Shown one piece after another: positions 26,138 to 34,177 of a stretch of DNA of 64,000 nt. The DNA is from Klenkia brasiliensis (GTDB taxonomy: Bacteria; Actinomycetota; Actinomycetes; Mycobacteriales; Geodermatophilaceae). The DNA lies in contig NZ_FNCF01000007.1 in NCBI RefSeq assembly GCF_900100695.1, positions 62,001-126,000 on the forward strand, written 5' to 3'. Under the pieces are notes generated by a model, which worked only from the letters and a program-made list of their open reading frames with translations, had not been told where the DNA came from and searched no databases. A program made the position numbers and the translations under genes. Within the stretch, counting starts at the first letter, position 1, and each line of letters begins with the position of its first letter.

Positions 26138-26611
26138 GTGCGGTCCGACGAGGTGCGCCCCTGGCTGGCGACGGCCGCCCGGCTGCTGCTGGGCGGCGTC
26201 CTCGTCGTGGCCGGCGCGCTGAAGTTCCCCGACCCGGCCGCCGCCGTGCGCGCGGTTCGCGCCTACCAGCTGCTGCCCGAGCCGCTCGTCGCGCCGGTGG
26301 CCTTCGGGCTGCCCGCGGTCGAGGTGGTCGTCGGGCTGGCGCTGCTGGCCGGCGTGCTGGTGCGCGCGGCCGCGGTGGCCACCGCGGTGCTGATGGTGGT
26401 CTTCCTCGTCGGCATCGTGTCGGCCTGGGCCCGTGGCCTGCAGATCGACTGCGGCTGCTTCGGCGGCGGTGGCCAGGTGGCCGCGGGGGAGACCCGCTAC
26501 CTGTCGGAGACCCTCCGCGACACCGCGCTGCTGCTGGTCGCCCTCGCGCTGGCCCGGTGGCCGCACTCCCGTCTCGCCCTCGCCTCCCGTCTGGAGCCCG
26601 CCACCCCATGA
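26138..26611 (+). CDS. MauE/DoxX-like membrane protein with a DCGCFG motif
   Basis: The protein has 157 residues with four membrane helices: about 10-30, 50-70, 75-100 and 125-145. The MauE signature QIDCGCFGGGG lies in the loop before the last helix. MauE proteins are thought to support disulfide formation in periplasmic partners. The adjacent cysteines resemble the redox site of VKOR/DsbB-like oxidases. The stop overlaps the next start, which encodes a DsbA-type thioredoxin. That pairing suggests MauE re-oxidises the DsbA here (inference). Confidence 0.8.
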   Translation: MRSDEVRPWLATAARLLLGGVLVVAGALKFPDPAAAVRAVRAYQLLPEPLVAPVAFGLPAVEVVVGLALLAGVLVRAAAVATAVLMVVFLVGIVSAWARGLQIDCGCFGGGGQVAAGETRYLSETLRDTALLLVALALARWPHSRLALASRLEPATP

Positions 26612-27369
26612 GCACGTCGACGAAGAAGGAAGCCGCCCGGCAGCGGATCGCCGCCAAGCGCGCCGCGGAGGCCGCCGCCCGGGCCGCCGAGCAGCGCCGC
26701 CGCCGCACCGTCGTCGGCGGGGTGGTGGCCGCGGTGGTCGTGGTGGTGGCCGTCGTCGTGGCGATCGTGGTGCAGACCGGCCGGACGTCGACCGCCGCCG
26801 ACGCGGCCAGCCCGGGCAACCTGTCGGCCGGCGGCAACGGCTACACGTTCTCCGTGGGCACCGGCCCGGTCACCGTGGACGTCTACGAGGACTTCCAGTG
26901 CCCCAACTGCAAGGCCTTCGAGGACGCGGCGGGCTCGACGCTGGAGCAGCTGCAGCAGTCCGGCGCCGTGACGATCGTCTACCACGGCATGGCGTTCCTG
27001 GACTCCTCGCGCAACGACGACTACTCCACCCGCGCGCTCAACGCCGCGGCCGTGGTCGCCTCCGACGCGGGGACGGCGGCCTACCAGCAGTTCCACGACC
27101 TGCTCTACGCCAACCAGCCCGACGAGCAGACCGGCAGCGGGCTCACCGACGACCAGCTGGTCTCCTACGCCGAGCAGGCCGGGGCCACCGGCGAGGACGT
27201 CGCCACCGACATCCGCGACCTGGTCTACGGCGACTGGGTCAAGGACGCCACCGACCAGGCCTCGAAGGACGGCGTGACCGGCACCCCCACCGTCTTCGTC
27301 GACGGCACGCAGCTGTCCGACCTGTCCGCCGACGGCCTGCGCACGGCCGTCGAGGACGCGGCCGGCTGA
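26608..27369 (+). CDS. Membrane-anchored DsbA-like thioredoxin-fold protein
   Basis: The product has 253 residues. A basic, Ala/Arg-rich cytoplasmic stretch (1-33) is followed by one membrane anchor (about 34-55). A DsbA-type domain follows outside the membrane, with active site FQCPNCKAF and cis-Pro motif GTPTVFVDG. It should oxidise cysteines of exported proteins. It is translationally coupled to MauE through ATGA. The CPNC dipeptide is less usual than CPHC of E. coli DsbA and may shift the redox potential. Confidence 0.85.
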   Translation: MSTSTKKEAARQRIAAKRAAEAAARAAEQRRRRTVVGGVVAAVVVVVAVVVAIVVQTGRTSTAADAASPGNLSAGGNGYTFSVGTGPVTVDVYEDFQCPNCKAFEDAAGSTLEQLQQSGAVTIVYHGMAFLDSSRNDDYSTRALNAAAVVASDAGTAAYQQFHDLLYANQPDEQTGSGLTDDQLVSYAEQAGATGEDVATDIRDLVYGDWVKDATDQASKDGVTGTPTVFVDGTQLSDLSADGLRTAVEDAAG

Positions 27370-27387
27370 TCCGGGGACACTGGAGCC

Positions 27388-27711
27388 ATGACGACGTCCA
27401 CCCCGGTCCGCACCTCCCTGCCCAGCGCGCTGCCGGTCGCCGTCGGCCTGGCCGCCGGTTTCGCGATCGCGCAGGGCACCGGCGTCCGGGCCCTGGGCGG
27501 CGCGGTGTTCGTCGCCGGCGGCGTGGCCGCCGGCTGGCTGTGGCGCCGCCGCCGCGGCTGGGCCGTCACCGCCGGGCTGGCCGCGGTCTACCTGGTGGCG
27601 TTCGTGCTCGCGCACGTGCTGGCCATCGGCGTGGGCTGGCCCGCGTGGCTGGCCGTGGGCACCGTGACGGTGGTGGCCGCGGCGATCACCTACGGCGTCG
27701 CCGACCGCTGA
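27388..27711 (+). CDS. Small integral membrane protein of unknown function
   Basis: The protein has 107 residues with three to four hydrophobic segments (about 15-30, 35-50, 58-78, 82-102) and a WRRRRGW turn facing the cytoplasm. It starts 18 bases after the DsbA gene on the same strand, so it may belong to that operon. No family is recognised and no metal, redox or catalytic motif is visible. Confidence 0.65.
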   Translation: MTTSTPVRTSLPSALPVAVGLAAGFAIAQGTGVRALGGAVFVAGGVAAGWLWRRRRGWAVTAGLAAVYLVAFVLAHVLAIGVGWPAWLAVGTVTVVAAAITYGVADR

Positions 27712-27791
27712 GCCCCGCCGTCCCGGTCGCCGGGGACCCCGCGCGGGGGAGGGGTGACCGCGCACACGCCGGGGGAGGTCGCCGGAGCGCC

Positions 27792-27820
27792 TACCATGGG
27801 AAGGTCGCCGGTCGGCGACC
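27792..27820 (+). promoter_or_regulatory. Likely typA promoter -10 and 5'-UTR palindrome
   Basis: TACCAT (27792-27797) fits the TAnnnT -10 consensus and is followed at 27803 by GGTCGCCG-gt-CGGCGACC, an 8-bp palindrome. Both lie in the 160-base gap before typA. The palindrome would fall at the transcript start. It may be an operator or a 5' hairpin. Confidence 0.35.
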
Positions 27821-27871
27821 CCGCGGCGTGAGGCGCTGCGACATCCCCGAGCTCCTGAGGTGCTGTTCCGC

Positions 27872-29767
27872 ATGCCCACCCGCAACGACCTGCGCAACGT
27901 GGCGATCGTCGCCCACGTCGACCACGGCAAGACGACCCTCGTGGACGCGCTGCTCCGGCAGGCCGGCGCACTCGGCCGCGCCAAGGGCGAGGGCACCGAC
28001 AACGACTCCACGCAGGACCGGGTCATGGACTCCATGGACCTGGAGCGCGAGCGCGGGATCACCATCCTCGCCAAGAACACCGCCATCCGGCTGGCCGACG
28101 CCGACGGCAACCCCGTCGTGGTCAACATCGTCGACACCCCCGGCCACGCCGACTTCGGCGGGGAGGTCGAGCGCGGCCTGTCGATGGTCGACGGCGTCGT
28201 GCTGCTGGTGGACGCCTCCGAGGGCCCGCTGCCGCAGACCCGCTTCGTGCTGCGCAAGGCGCTGGGCAAGGGGATGCCGGTCATCCTCGCGGTCAACAAG
28301 ACCGACCGCGCCGACGCCCGCATCGAGGAGGTCGTCGACGAGTGCTACGAGCTGTTCATGGAGCTGCTCGAGGACGCCGGCCTGCCCGCGGAGACCCTCG
28401 AGTTCCCGATCGTCTACTGCAACGGCCGCACCGGCCAGGCCTCGCTGACCAAGCCCGAGAACGGCACCGTCCCCGACAGCCCGGACCTCGGCCCGCTGGT
28501 CACCACCCTGCTGGACACCATCCCGGCCCCGACCTACGACGCCGAGGAGCCCCTGCGCGCGCAGGTCACCAACCTCGACGCCTCGCCGTTCCTCGGCCGC
28601 CTGGCGCTGCTGCGCATCCACTCCGGTGAGATGAAGCGCGGCCAGCAGGTCGCCTGGTGCAAGGTCGACGGCACCATCACCCGGGTCAAGATCACCGAGC
28701 TGCTGGTGACCGAGGGCCTCACCCGCACCCCGGCCGACAGCGCCGGCCCCGGCGACCTGGTCGCCATCGCCGGCATCGAGGACATCGGCATCGGCGACAC
28801 CCTGGCCGACCCCGAGGACCCCCGCCCGCTGCCGGCCCTGACCGTCGACGAGCCCTCCATCTCGATCACCATCGGGATCAACACCTCGCCGCTGTCGGGC
28901 AAGTCGGGCAAGAAGGTCACCGCCCGCCTGATCAAGAACCGGCTGGACCAGGAGCTGGTCGGCAACGTCTCGGTGCGCATGCTGCCCACCGAGCGCCCCG
29001 ACACCTGGGAGATGCAGGGCCGCGGCGAGCTGGCGCTGGCGATCCTGGTCGAGCAGCTGCGCCGCGAGGACTTCGAGCTCACGGTCGGCCGTCCGCAGGT
29101 GGTCACCAAGATGATCGACGGCAAGCTGCACGAGCCGGTCGAGCGGGTCACCATCGACACCCCCGGCGAGTACGTCGGCACGCTGACCCAGGCGCTGGCC
29201 ATCCGCAAGGGCCGGCTGGAGAACCTGGTGCACCACGACACCGGCTGGGCGCGGATGGAGTACGTCGCCCCCTCGCGCGGGCTGATCGGGTTCCGCACCG
29301 AGTTCCTGACCGAGACCCGCGGCACCGGCGTGTTCAACCACGTGCTCGAGGGCTACGAGCCGTGGCTGGGCGAGATGCGTGCCCGGCCCACCGGCTCGCT
29401 GGTCGCCGACCGCGCCGGCGTGGCGACCACCTACTCGATGTTCTCCCTGCAGGAGCGCGGCCAGATGATGGTCGAGCCGGGCTCGGAGGTCTACGAGGGC
29501 ATGCTGGTCGGTGAGAACTCCCGTCCCGACGACATGGACGTGAACATCACCAAGGAGAAGAAGCTCACCAACATGCGCAAGTCCACCTCCGAGGAGCTCG
29601 AGCGGCTGATCCCGCCGCGCGTGCTCAACCTGGAGCAGGCGCTGGAGTTCTGCGCCGAGGACGAGTGCGTCGAGGTCACGCCCACCGTCGTCCGCATCCG
29701 CAAGGTCGAGCTCGACCAGACCGTCCGCGGCCGCCAGCGGAACAAGAAGCCCAAGGTCGGCGAGTAA
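27872..29767 (+). CDS. typA: Translational GTPase TypA/BipA
   Basis: The product has 631 residues from ATG 27872, where GAGG is about 11 bases upstream; GTG 27860 is a less suited alternative. G motifs are AHVDHGKTT (G1), DTPGHADFGGEVER (G3) and NKTDRADAR (G4). The EF-G-like domains and the BipA-specific C-terminal part follow (STSEELERLIPP, then TPTVVRIRKVELDQ). It binds 70S ribosomes, helps large-subunit assembly, and matters in cold and stress. Length fits the family (about 605-640). Two hairpins follow the stop. Confidence 0.95.
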   Translation: MPTRNDLRNVAIVAHVDHGKTTLVDALLRQAGALGRAKGEGTDNDSTQDRVMDSMDLERERGITILAKNTAIRLADADGNPVVVNIVDTPGHADFGGEVERGLSMVDGVVLLVDASEGPLPQTRFVLRKALGKGMPVILAVNKTDRADARIEEVVDECYELFMELLEDAGLPAETLEFPIVYCNGRTGQASLTKPENGTVPDSPDLGPLVTTLLDTIPAPTYDAEEPLRAQVTNLDASPFLGRLALLRIHSGEMKRGQQVAWCKVDGTITRVKITELLVTEGLTRTPADSAGPGDLVAIAGIEDIGIGDTLADPEDPRPLPALTVDEPSISITIGINTSPLSGKSGKKVTARLIKNRLDQELVGNVSVRMLPTERPDTWEMQGRGELALAILVEQLRREDFELTVGRPQVVTKMIDGKLHEPVERVTIDTPGEYVGTLTQALAIRKGRLENLVHHDTGWARMEYVAPSRGLIGFRTEFLTETRGTGVFNHVLEGYEPWLGEMRARPTGSLVADRAGVATTYSMFSLQERGQMMVEPGSEVYEGMLVGENSRPDDMDVNITKEKKLTNMRKSTSEELERLIPPRVLNLEQALEFCAEDECVEVTPTVVRIRKVELDQTVRGRQRNKKPKVGE

Positions 29768-29779
29768 CCACCGCCCCCC

Positions 29780-29841
29780 GACGGCCCCGCGCGGCCGTCA
29801 CCCGACGCCCAGGGCCCACTCCCGACCGGGAGTGGGCCCTG
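29780..29841 (+). terminator. Tandem hairpin terminator after typA
   Basis: The first stem is GACGGCC/GGCCGTC (29780-29799). The second and stronger stem is CAGGGCCCACTCCC pairing with 29828-29841 over 14 bp around GACC. Confidence 0.7.
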
Positions 29842-30022
29842 CGCGTCGTCCGACGCCGAGCACAGGAAGCGGGTGCAGGCGCGGGGTCACGCACGGTGAG
29901 GGCTGGCCGTGGGGCGCGCGGGGCCGGTGGGGCGCCGCGTGTCCGCGCCGGGTGCACAGGCGGCGGTCCTAGCGTTCACCCGTCGGGGGATCGACACGGG
30001 GTTCGAGCGAGGGGTGGTGCCG

Positions 30023-30520
30023 GTGGCCGACCGGGCGGCGTGGATCGGGGAGCAGGAGCTCCCGGGGTTCCGCGGAGGCATCGACGCGCGGGTCAGCCTG
30101 CGCACGGACGCCGGTCCCGGCCTGCACGGCGCGTGGTGGCCCCGCTCGACCGACCTCGCCGTCGAGCTGCCCGAGCTGGTCGCCGCGCTCGCCCGCCGGG
30201 GCGTGCACGTCACCCGCTTCACCTACCCCTTCGCCACCTGGCACGCCGTCCCGCGCAAGCTCGCCGTGGGTGACCGGCTGGTGCGGGTGGGCGGGTTCGC
30301 CACCGGTGACCCGCAGCTGGTCTGGCTGACCTGTGCACCCGACGACCTGCACCTGGAGCTGCTCGTCGTCCCGCCGGGCACCGAGGCGCTGTTCAGCGCC
30401 CGGGCGATGCGGATGGCGTCGGTGCCGGGGGCGGCCCGCAGCGCCCGCGCGGTCCTCGCCGCCGCCGGCCGGCACCCGGCACTGCGCACCGGGGAGATCC
30501 CGGTCCAGACCGCCGGCTGA
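30023..30520 (+). CDS. DUF5994 family protein
   Basis: The start at GTG 30023 gives 165 residues and has GAGGGG 8 bases upstream. The frame is open further upstream (GTG 29909), so the N-terminus is uncertain. The family core is LHGAWWPRSTDLAVELPELV, then RLVRVGGFATGDPQ and LELLVVPPGTE. DUF5994 proteins are widespread in actinobacteria, soluble and without assigned function. No neighbour gives a clue. Confidence 0.65.
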   Translation: MADRAAWIGEQELPGFRGGIDARVSLRTDAGPGLHGAWWPRSTDLAVELPELVAALARRGVHVTRFTYPFATWHAVPRKLAVGDRLVRVGGFATGDPQLVWLTCAPDDLHLELLVVPPGTEALFSARAMRMASVPGAARSARAVLAAAGRHPALRTGEIPVQTAG

Positions 30521-30555
30521 GGACTACCCGGCGCCCCGGTGTGGTTGTGCAGGCC

Positions 30556-31395
30556 ATGACCAGCACCCTGCAGCAGACCTTCGCCGACGAGTGGGCCGCC
30601 TGGCACCGGGACCGCGAGGAGCGGCTCACCGACCCGCACGGCTTCCTCGCCGTCACCTCGCTGACCTGGCTGGGCGAGCAGCCCGTCACCGCCCCCGGCG
30701 CCCCCGGTCGCTGGTCGGCCGACGCCCGCGGCGTCGTGGTCGACCTCGCCGACGGCGAGACGCTCCTGGTCGAGGGCGCCCCCGTGCAGGGCGAGCACGT
30801 CATCGGCGAGCTGGGGCTGCGGGAGAGCCGGCTGCTGCTGGCCGGCGAGGTGGGCGTCGAGGTCGCCGAGCGCGGCGGCCGCTACGTCGTCCGGGTGCGC
30901 GACCCCCGCTCCCCGCTGCTGGCCGCCCACCCCGGCACCCCCGCCTTCCCGGCCGACCCGCGCTGGTCGGTGCCCGGCCGGTTCGTGCCCTTCGAGGCGC
31001 CGCAGCCGACCACGGTCCCCGGCGTCCTGGAGGGCGTGGAGCACGTCTACGACGCCCCCGGCACCGTGGAGTTCACCCTCGACGGCACCGACTACGCGCT
31101 GCGCGCCTTCCCGGGCCACGGCGACGGCGACCTGACCGTGCTGTTCTCCGACGCGACGTCGGGGGACACCACGTACCCCTTCCGGTCGCTGCACCTGGTG
31201 CCCGGGGCCGACGGCGGCGTGCAGGTCGACCTCAACCGGGCGGTCAACCTGCCCTGCGCCTACACCGACCTGGCCACCTGCCCGACCCCGCCGGCGGAGA
31301 ACCGGTTGCCGATCGCGGTCGAGGCGGGGGAGCGGACGCCGACCGTGCGCGGCTCCGCCCGCCCCACCGACGACGGGGCGGTGCTCGCCGGTTAG
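30556..31395 (+). CDS. DUF1684 domain protein
   Basis: The product has 279 residues. The family pattern is visible as WHRDREERLTDPHGFLAVTSLTWL near the start, YALRAFPGHGDGDLTVLFSDAT mid-protein, then VDLNRAVNLPCAYT and CPTPPAENRLPIAVEAGE at the end. DUF1684 proteins are soluble, and no catalytic role is established. The stop overlaps the stop of the convergent SDR gene by two bases. Confidence 0.8.
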   Translation: MTSTLQQTFADEWAAWHRDREERLTDPHGFLAVTSLTWLGEQPVTAPGAPGRWSADARGVVVDLADGETLLVEGAPVQGEHVIGELGLRESRLLLAGEVGVEVAERGGRYVVRVRDPRSPLLAAHPGTPAFPADPRWSVPGRFVPFEAPQPTTVPGVLEGVEHVYDAPGTVEFTLDGTDYALRAFPGHGDGDLTVLFSDATSGDTTYPFRSLHLVPGADGGVQVDLNRAVNLPCAYTDLATCPTPPAENRLPIAVEAGERTPTVRGSARPTDDGAVLAG

Positions 31396-32063
31396 TCGGA
31401 GCCCTCGACCTGGAAGCGGAAGTCGCTGCGGCCGGTGTGCAGGTCCCACAGGTGGCCGGCCATCACGTCGGGGCCCTTCACCGGGTCGCCGTCGACCATC
31501 GCGCCGGGGATGACCAGCTGCGCGACGTGGATGCCCTCGTCGGCCAGCACCTCGTGCAGCATCTGCGCGTAGGCGGTCAGCCCGGCGAAGGCCACGCTGG
31601 TCCCGGCGACGCCGGCGTTGGGCACGACGGCCGAGCCGCCGTTGACGAACAGGATCGAGGGCTTCGCGCCGTCGGGCAGGTAGCGCATGCCCGGGAGCAC
31701 CTGCCGGACGGCGGCCACCGGCCCGTAGATCGAGAACTCCACCGGCCCGACCAGGTCGGCAGCGGTGGTCTCCAGCAGCGGGCGCAGGAAGGTCTTGTCC
31801 GGCAGCGGGCTGTACTGCAGCACCTCGATCGGCCCCATGGCCTGGCTGACCGTGTCCAGGGTGTGGGTGATCGAGTCGGGGTCGCGGACGTCGGCGACGA
31901 ACCCGCCCGCGGTGATCCCCTCGCCCGACAGCTCGGACGCGAGGTCGGTCACCCGCTGCTGGTTGCGGGCCACGAGCGCGATGTCGTAGCCCTCCTTGCC
32001 GAACCTGCGGGCGGTCTCCGCGCCCAGCCCGCGTCCTGCTCCGATGATGGCCATGACCGGCAT
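31392..32063 (-). CDS. SDR-family oxidoreductase (atypical)
   Basis: The protein has 223 residues from ATG 32063, chosen for AGGAAGAGG about 6 bases upstream. The cofactor motif is IIGAGRGLG rather than the classical TGxxxGIG, and LVARNQQR follows beta2, which suggests NADP. The expected YxxxK active site is not visible in the usual place (SVAFAGLTAYAQMLHEV), so this may be a non-classical or non-catalytic SDR. It diverges from the epimerase-like gene with a 122-base space. Confidence 0.75.
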   Translation of the reverse strand: MPVMAIIGAGRGLGAETARRFGKEGYDIALVARNQQRVTDLASELSGEGITAGGFVADVRDPDSITHTLDTVSQAMGPIEVLQYSPLPDKTFLRPLLETTAADLVGPVEFSIYGPVAAVRQVLPGMRYLPDGAKPSILFVNGGSAVVPNAGVAGTSVAFAGLTAYAQMLHEVLADEGIHVAQLVIPGAMVDGDPVKGPDVMAGHLWDLHTGRSDFRFQVEGSD

Positions 32064-32185
32064 GCCGGACCTCTTCCTGGTGGGGTGCACGTCGGAGGAG
32101 CCCCTACCCGTTCGGTCGCGCGCAACGCATCGGCTGTCGGCGAACCGGCTGGACGCCGGCCCGGGGGCGCCCGGAGGGTGGGGGC

Positions 32186-33142
32186 ATGCGACTGCTCGTG
32201 CTCGGCGGCACCCACTTCCTCGGCCGGCACGTGGTGGACGCGGCCCGCGCGGCCGGCCACGACGTCGCCGTTCTGACCCGCGGTGTCTCCGGGCACCCGC
32301 CGGACGGCGTCCGGGCCCTCCGGGCCGACCGGGACGACCCGCTGCCGGCCGACGTGCTGGCGTGGGCGCCCGACCTCGTGGTCGACACCTCGTGCCAGAC
32401 CCGCGCGGCCGCCGAGCACGCCACCGCGCTGGACCCCCGCGGGTACGCCTTCGTGTCCAGCCTCAACGCCTACCGGGGCTGGCCGCCGGGGCCGCTGCGC
32501 GGGGAGGACGAGCCGACCTGGGACACCGACGACGACGAGTACGGCCCGGTCAAGGCGCACGCCGAGCGCGTGCTCGGCGCGGCGTTCGGCGACCGGTTCC
32601 TGACCGCCCGCGCGGGGCTGGTGGCCGGCCCGCACGACCGGCTGCACCGGCTGGGCTGGTGGCTCGAGCGGATCGCCGCGGGCGGGCCGGTCGTCGTCCC
32701 CGACGCGCTCGACCAGCCGATCGCGCTGGTCGACGCCCGCGACCTGGCCGGCTGGCTGGTCGAGGTGTGCGGGCAGGCGTCGGGGTCGGTGAACACCACC
32801 GGGCCGGCCGGGATGACCACCCTCGGCGGGCTGCTGGACACCTGCCGGGAGGTCACCGGCGGCGACGCGGAGTGGGTCGTCGTCGATGAGGCCGCGCTGC
32901 TGGACGCCGGCGTGCAGCCCTGGCTGCACCTGCCGTTCTGGCTGCCGGCCGACGTCGCCGTCACCGCCTGGGACGTCGACACCGCGCGGGCGCGGCAGCT
33001 CGGGCTGCCCAGCCGGCCGCTGCACGACACGGTGGCCGACACCTGGGCGTGGCAGCAGCAGGCCGTCCGCCCGGCCCCTCCGCCCGGTCGCGACCTCCCC
33101 GGCCTGCCCCCCGAGCTGGAGGCCCGCCTGCTCGCTGGTTGA
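32186..33142 (+). CDS. NAD(P)-binding epimerase/reductase-like protein (extended SDR)
   Basis: The product has 318 residues starting directly with the Rossmann motif LVLGGTHFLGRHV. FVSSLNAYRGW supplies a Ser/Tyr pair, and DEYGPVKAHAER the expected Tyr-x3-Lys-like region (YGPVK). GLVAGPHDRLHR fits the substrate side of sugar-nucleotide epimerase-type proteins. Actinobacterial members with GGTxFLGRH are usually annotated as NAD-dependent epimerases or reductases without a known substrate. A GGAGGGTGGGGG region precedes the ATG. Confidence 0.78.
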   Translation: MRLLVLGGTHFLGRHVVDAARAAGHDVAVLTRGVSGHPPDGVRALRADRDDPLPADVLAWAPDLVVDTSCQTRAAAEHATALDPRGYAFVSSLNAYRGWPPGPLRGEDEPTWDTDDDEYGPVKAHAERVLGAAFGDRFLTARAGLVAGPHDRLHRLGWWLERIAAGGPVVVPDALDQPIALVDARDLAGWLVEVCGQASGSVNTTGPAGMTTLGGLLDTCREVTGGDAEWVVVDEAALLDAGVQPWLHLPFWLPADVAVTAWDVDTARARQLGLPSRPLHDTVADTWAWQQQAVRPAPPPGRDLPGLPPELEARLLAG

Positions 33143-33214
33143 CCCGCGCGAGCGCCACCTGGTCCATGCCATGACGCGGACACACGGGCGCCGGCGCGGG
33201 TCAACCCGGTTGAC
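33137..33214. repeat. Nested GTCAAC/GTTGAC inverted repeats between epimerase-like gene and GNAT gene
   Basis: GGTTGACCCGCGC (33137-33149, covering the epimerase stop) pairs perfectly with GCGCGGGTCAACC (33194-33206). The second arm is also half of a tight palindrome, GTCAACC-c-GGTTGAC (33200-33214), that ends 20 bases before the GNAT start. It could be a terminator, an operator, or both. Confidence 0.4.
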
Positions 33215-33234
33215 GAGCGCGCTGGGATGGAGCC

Positions 33235-34086
33235 GTGGCGACTCTGCACCGCCCTGCGGTGGACGACCTGTCCGACGTGCTGGCGGCGATGGTCGGGTGG
33301 CCGCGGGCCGGGCAGCCGGTGCCGCTGCACGTCGGGGACCTCGGCTGAGCCTGGCGGCTCGGGCCCGACGCCGTGGCGGCCGCGGTGCGCACCTGGCGGC
33401 GGGACGGCGTGGTGGTGGCCGTCGGGTTCCACGACGGGCCGGAGGTGGTCCGGTTGGCGGTCGACCCGGCCGCGGCGGAGGACGCCGAGCTCGCCGGGGC
33501 CGTGCACGCCTACCTGCGCACGGACGCGGCCCCGGCCGACGTCGAGGTGCGCGCCTGGCCGGTGCTGCACGACCGGCTGACCGGTGCCGGGTGGACGCCG
33601 GGCGAGCCGTGGACGCCGCTGGTCCTCGACCTGGCCGACCCGGTCCCGGACCCGGGCATCGACGTGGAGGTGGTCACGGCCGACCGCGCCGAGGCCTGGA
33701 CCGCTGTCCACCAGGCCGCCTTCGGGATGGCCGGGGCACCGAGGACCGACCGCTGGACGACGATGGCCGCAGGTCCCGCGTGGGAGCGCGCCACCTGCCT
33801 GCTCGGGCACGATGCCTCGGGCAGCGCGGTGGCCGGTGCCGTCGTGTGGGCTGCCGACCCGGGACTCCCCGGGCTGGTCGAGCCGCTGGGCGCCCACCCC
33901 GACCACCGGGGTCACGGGTACGGCGTGGCGATCACCCGGGCGGCCGCGGCGGCGCTGCGGTCCGCGGGGTCGTCGCAGGCCTGGGTGGCCACGCCCGCGG
34001 CCAACACCGGCGGCGTCGCCGCCTACGCCTCGGCCGGGTTCACCCGCCTGCCCGACGTCCGCGACCTCTCCCGCCCCCGGACGTGA
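33235..34086 (+). pseudogene. GNAT-family acetyltransferase interrupted by an in-frame TGA
   Basis: From GTG 33235 the frame reads MATLHRPAVDDLSDVLAAMV and on to HVGDLG, then a TGA at 33346-33348. It continues in the same frame with AWRLGPDAVAAAVRTW to the natural stop at 34086. The parts together would give a two-domain GNAT of about 283 residues. The acetyl-CoA loop is in the C-terminal half (LGAHPDHRGHGYGVAITRA, then PAANTGGVAAYASAGF). The stop is one base from TGG (Trp), so a recent nonsense mutation or a sequencing error is likely. GTG 33373 could restart translation and make a C-terminal protein of about 237 residues that still holds the full catalytic fold. Confidence 0.75.
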
Positions 34087-34151
34087 TCATGGGGTTGTCG
34101 CTCGGGGACACGCCGGCCAGCGGCGGGTCACCGGCGACAACCCCATGATCA
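34084..34151. repeat. Long palindromic element with 18-bp arms
   Basis: TGATCATGGGGTTGTCGC (34084-34101) is the exact reverse complement of 34134-34151, with a 32-base GC-rich loop. It begins on the GNAT stop codon and lies between convergent genes. It could act as a bidirectional terminator, but the long AT-tipped arms look more like a dispersed REP/MITE-type element. Confidence 0.6.
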
Positions 34152-34177
34152 ACAGGTGTCCGCTGCGGGCAGCGGCG

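Noticed and set aside
33346-33348. Selenocysteine recoding of the in-frame TGA in the GNAT gene
   Set aside because: Nothing supports Sec: no SECIS-like hairpin was recognised directly after it, the position fits Trp, and GNATs do not use Sec.
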